The notes beneath the pieces were generated by a model. The model was not told the origin of the DNA. It made no database searches and saw nothing but the letters and a program-made list of their open reading frames with translations. DNA of 6,876 nucleotides. Source: Oscillospiraceae bacterium (lineage in GTDB: Bacteria; Bacillota_A; Clostridia; Oscillospirales; Ruminococcaceae). Position numbers and translations under genes: made by a program. This document shows, piece by piece, positions 4,930-6,876 of the stretch. How positions within the stretch are numbered: the stretch's first letter is position 1; each line of letters begins with the position of its first letter. The DNA is taken from positions 1 to 6,876 of the forward strand of contig CAAFWX010000327.1 of assembly GCA_900766795.1 (NCBI GenBank). Reading direction: 5' to 3'.

Positions 4930-5718
4930 TTATGCCGCAATGTCTTTTTTGAGATACTTGAAACAGCCGACCGCAACGGCTGCAACAGCAAGGATTGAAC
5001 CGACAACAATCAATCCGATATCAAGCTTTGCTTCGGAAATGATGTTGCTTGCATCGGCGTATGCGTAAGGTGTGACGTAACGCAGGAACTCCGCCTGCTC
5101 GCTTATGTTGCACACAAGATTCATAAAGTAAAGCGCAAGAGCAAGCCCAAGACCTATTCCGATACTGCCGCGTCTTATGAAAGCGGATATACCGAAACAG
5201 ATAAAAGAGATTTCAAGCTGCATTATCAGATACGCAGTATGCAGGAGAATAAATTTTTCCATTTCAAGCTCCTCTCCGATTGCTGCGGCTGAAATAAGGC
5301 TTACGCAGACTACAAAAAGGTTCAGAATAATAACCTGTGTCAGAACGGACAAAAGCTTTTGCATAATGACCGAAAAACGGCTTACGGGGTGGGTCAGAAG
5401 AAACTCGGCTGTACGCTCCCTTTCCTCGTTTGCGAGGACTGAAATCCCTGCCAGAGCCGCGAAAAATCCGCCGCCTATGCCGATGATATTGCCGCACTCG
5501 ATTCCGTAAAAGCCCATTAGCTCGCCAAAGCTCAGCTTGTCCATGCCGAATGCCGCAGTAAATCCGCCCATATTTGCAAAGACATCGCTTACGCTGTCCA
5601 TTTCGCCTTTCATTTCAGGAAAAAGCATTATGCATACCAACATCATAAAAGCAATGGAAGCTGTCCAGATACAAAGGGACTTAAAGCACTGTCTAAGCTC
5701 TTTTTTGTAAATCGTCAT
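4930..5718 (-). CDS. ABC-2 type transporter permease
   Basis: This encodes 262 residues. ATG 5718 overlaps the ATPase stop by four bases (ATGA), with GAAAGGCGG upstream inside the preceding gene, indicating translational coupling. I see about six hydrophobic segments: residues about 15-33 ('LCIWTASIAFMMLVCIMLF'), a Gly-rich one ('IIGIGGGFFAALAGISVLA'), 'VIILNLFVVCVSLISAAAIG', 'AYLIMQLEISFICFGISAFI', 'IGIGLGLALALYFMNLVC' and 'IGLIVVGSILAVAAVAVGCF'. Between the second and third is 'NEERERTAEFLLTHPVSR', the cytoplasmic coupling-type motif common in ABC-2 permeases of this kind. With the ATPase it would form an exporter in the cytoplasmic membrane. The substrate cannot be told from sequence; relatives are often tied to antimicrobial peptide or drug efflux, or to unknown cargo. 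It ends in a lysine-rich tail, 'KYLKKDIAA'. Confidence 0.88.
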   Translation of the reverse strand: MTIYKKELRQCFKSLCIWTASIAFMMLVCIMLFPEMKGEMDSVSDVFANMGGFTAAFGMDKLSFGELMGFYGIECGNIIGIGGGFFAALAGISVLANEERERTAEFLLTHPVSRFSVIMQKLLSVLTQVIILNLFVVCVSLISAAAIGEELEMEKFILLHTAYLIMQLEISFICFGISAFIRRGSIGIGLGLALALYFMNLVCNISEQAEFLRYVTPYAYADASNIISEAKLDIGLIVVGSILAVAAVAVGCFKYLKKDIAA

Positions 5719-6596
5719 CGGTTGTCGCCGCCTTTCTCGTAGTAGTGCATGAAGATTTCGTCAAGGCTCGGTTCTGTGATTGTCATATCGTAAATCGGCA
5801 GGGCTCCCGCGATATTAAGCAGCTCCCTGATGTTGCCGTTATACAGGAACGATACGCTGTCGCCGTTCGTTTCGACAGACCTCGCCGAAAGGCTTTCGGG
5901 AAGCGAATTTACGCCGTGCAGCGTAACGCGCTTGGCGCTGGTTTTTGACAGGTTTTCCACGCTGTCAAGGGCGATAAGTCTGCCGTCCTTGATTATTGCC
6001 GCGCGGGAGCAGTTTTTCTGTATCTCGGAAAGAACATGAGAGGACAGGAAAATTGTTGCGCCGCCGCTGTGCCGCTCCTTGAGTATATCGAAAAACTCCT
6101 TCTGCATAAGCGGGTCAAGTCCGCTGGTAGGCTCATCAAGGATACAAAGCTTCGGCTTGTGCTGCAAAGCGCAGACTATCGACACCTTTTTCCTGTTGCC
6201 GAGAGAAAGCTCCTCGGCTCGCTTGTTCTTGTCAAGCGAAAGCCTTTCGCAGAGTCTGTCGGCTTCGGCTGAGCAGTCTGCCTTGCGCATTCCGGCTGAA
6301 AGCGAAATGATTTCCCGAACCTTCATTCCGTTGTAAAAGATGGCTTCGGACGGCATGTAGCCAATGTCCGAAAGGATTTCCTTCTTATCGTGGAGAATAT
6401 CCTTTCCGAAAATTTTTGCCTCGCCCGAGGTGGGATAAATCAGCCCCAGAAGCGTTCTTATGGTGGTGGACTTCCCCGCGCCGTTAGGTCCGATGAAGCC
6501 GAAGAACTCCCCCTCGTTTACCGTAAGGTCAAGGTCGATTACGCCGCGGCTTTTGCCGTAGTATTTGGTAAGCTTTTTGGTTTCGATAATGCTCAT
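5715..6596 (-). CDS. ABC transporter ATP-binding protein (exporter type)
   Basis: This encodes 293 residues. ATG 6596 is preferred because AAAGGAG lies seven bases upstream and the ABC fold starts at once ('MSIIETKKLTKYYGK'). An upstream in-frame ATG at 6638 would run 14 codons through the end of the preceding gene. The Walker A motif is GPNGAGKST (residues 36-44). The Q-loop region reads IGYMPSE (78-84), with no Gln at the usual place. The signature is LSLGN (130-134), Walker B is CILDE (151-155) followed by PTSGLDP, and the switch His is H187 in LSSHVLSE. A C-terminal extension of about 80 residues ('EPSLDEIFMHYY' near the end) is typical of ABC-2 exporter ATPases. It energises the overlapping downstream permease. 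It follows the TetR-like gene with a single base between stop and start. Confidence 0.93.
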   Translation of the reverse strand: MSIIETKKLTKYYGKSRGVIDLDLTVNEGEFFGFIGPNGAGKSTTIRTLLGLIYPTSGEAKIFGKDILHDKKEILSDIGYMPSEAIFYNGMKVREIISLSAGMRKADCSAEADRLCERLSLDKNKRAEELSLGNRKKVSIVCALQHKPKLCILDEPTSGLDPLMQKEFFDILKERHSGGATIFLSSHVLSEIQKNCSRAAIIKDGRLIALDSVENLSKTSAKRVTLHGVNSLPESLSARSVETNGDSVSFLYNGNIRELLNIAGALPIYDMTITEPSLDEIFMHYYEKGGDNR

Positions 6597-6597
6597 T

Positions 6598-6876
6598 TTA
6601 TGGCTCCTTTCGCTGATAGATTTTTTTCCAGAAATCAATCATTCTCTCAAACTCTTTTCCAACCTCGTCGGCGTCAAATTCTCCTTGATGCGATTTCTCC
6701 CACAGATAGCCCTCGGACGCCAGGTACATATCCGTATACATCATCTGCAAATCAATTCCCTCAACAAACCTGTCGGGGTTTATTTTCAGGAATTTTGCGT
6801 TCGCCTTGAATGAAGCGATTCTTCCGATGATTTTCCGGATATCGCCGCAAACCTCGGGGTCGGTTTCGTAGTATGC
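6598..6876 (-). CDS. TetR-family transcriptional regulator, C-terminal part, 5' end outside window
   Basis: The minus strand is open from the window edge at 6876 to TAA 6600-6598, giving 92 residues with no start inside the window, so this is the end of a longer gene. The segment is helical and acidic: 'AYYETDPEVCGDIRKIIGRI', 'VEGIDLQMMYTDMYLASEGY' and a terminal 'FERMIDFWKKIYQRKEP'. The aromatic-rich ending of the form MIDFWKxIYxRK resembles the C-termini of TetR/AcrR regulators encoded next to ABC-2 exporters. The DNA-binding N-terminus is not visible, so the family call rests on this resemblance and on context. The stop is one base from the ATPase start, and the ATPase RBS lies inside this gene, so the three genes form one operon. 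This suggests a regulator that controls its own exporter. Confidence 0.72.
   Translation of the reverse strand, partial: AYYETDPEVCGDIRKIIGRIASFKANAKFLKINPDRFVEGIDLQMMYTDMYLASEGYLWEKSHQGEFDADEVGKEFERMIDFWKKIYQRKEP

Overview
The window looks like a chromosomal stretch from an endospore-forming Firmicute, most likely a fairly GC-rich clostridium of the Oscillospiraceae/Ruminococcaceae type. This rests on the spoIIIA sporulation genes, a spoVM-like mini-gene, AAGGAG-type ribosome binding sites, and a Y-family polymerase/YolD pair typical of Firmicutes. The taxonomic guess is inference; no 16S or other marker is present.

Left part (1-2210, + strand): the distal end of the spoIIIA operon, in canonical order: the C-terminal half of spoIIIAE, then spoIIIAF, spoIIIAG and spoIIIAH. 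These encode mother-cell parts of the SpoIIIA-SpoIIQ (Q:A) channel between mother cell and forespore. The genes are tightly packed, with starts set by AAGGAG-like sites.

Middle (2212-2599, - strand): a convergent mini-operon of two genes easily missed because of size. One encodes a 55-residue protein with two predicted membrane helices. The other encodes a 29-residue protein that matches SpoVM, the amphipathic-helix peptide that anchors spore coat assembly on the forespore surface. A strong intrinsic terminator for this mini-operon lies right beside the spoIIIAH stop codon. A possible opposing terminator for spoIIIA overlaps the 3' end of spoVM. Two mother-cell sporulation units therefore face each other.

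Right-middle (2756-4742, - strand): a Y-family translesion DNA polymerase (UvrX/YqjW/UmuC-like) followed by a YolD-like protein. They are driven by a near-consensus sigma-A promoter (TTGATA-17-TATAAT) embedded in GTTCA/TGAAC inverted repeats. These look like an operator but do not match the standard Gram-positive LexA box.

Right end (4891-6876, - strand): a three-gene unit made of the C-terminal end of a TetR-like regulator (cut by the window edge), an ABC ATPase and an ABC-2-type permease. It is closed by a textbook intrinsic terminator. The 1-nt gap and the 4-nt ATGA overlap show translational coupling.

No RNA genes, CRISPR arrays, insertion sequences or phage genes were seen. The least described parts are the small membrane protein paired with spoVM and the operator at the polymerase promoter. 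Neither amounts to evidence for a wholly new system.
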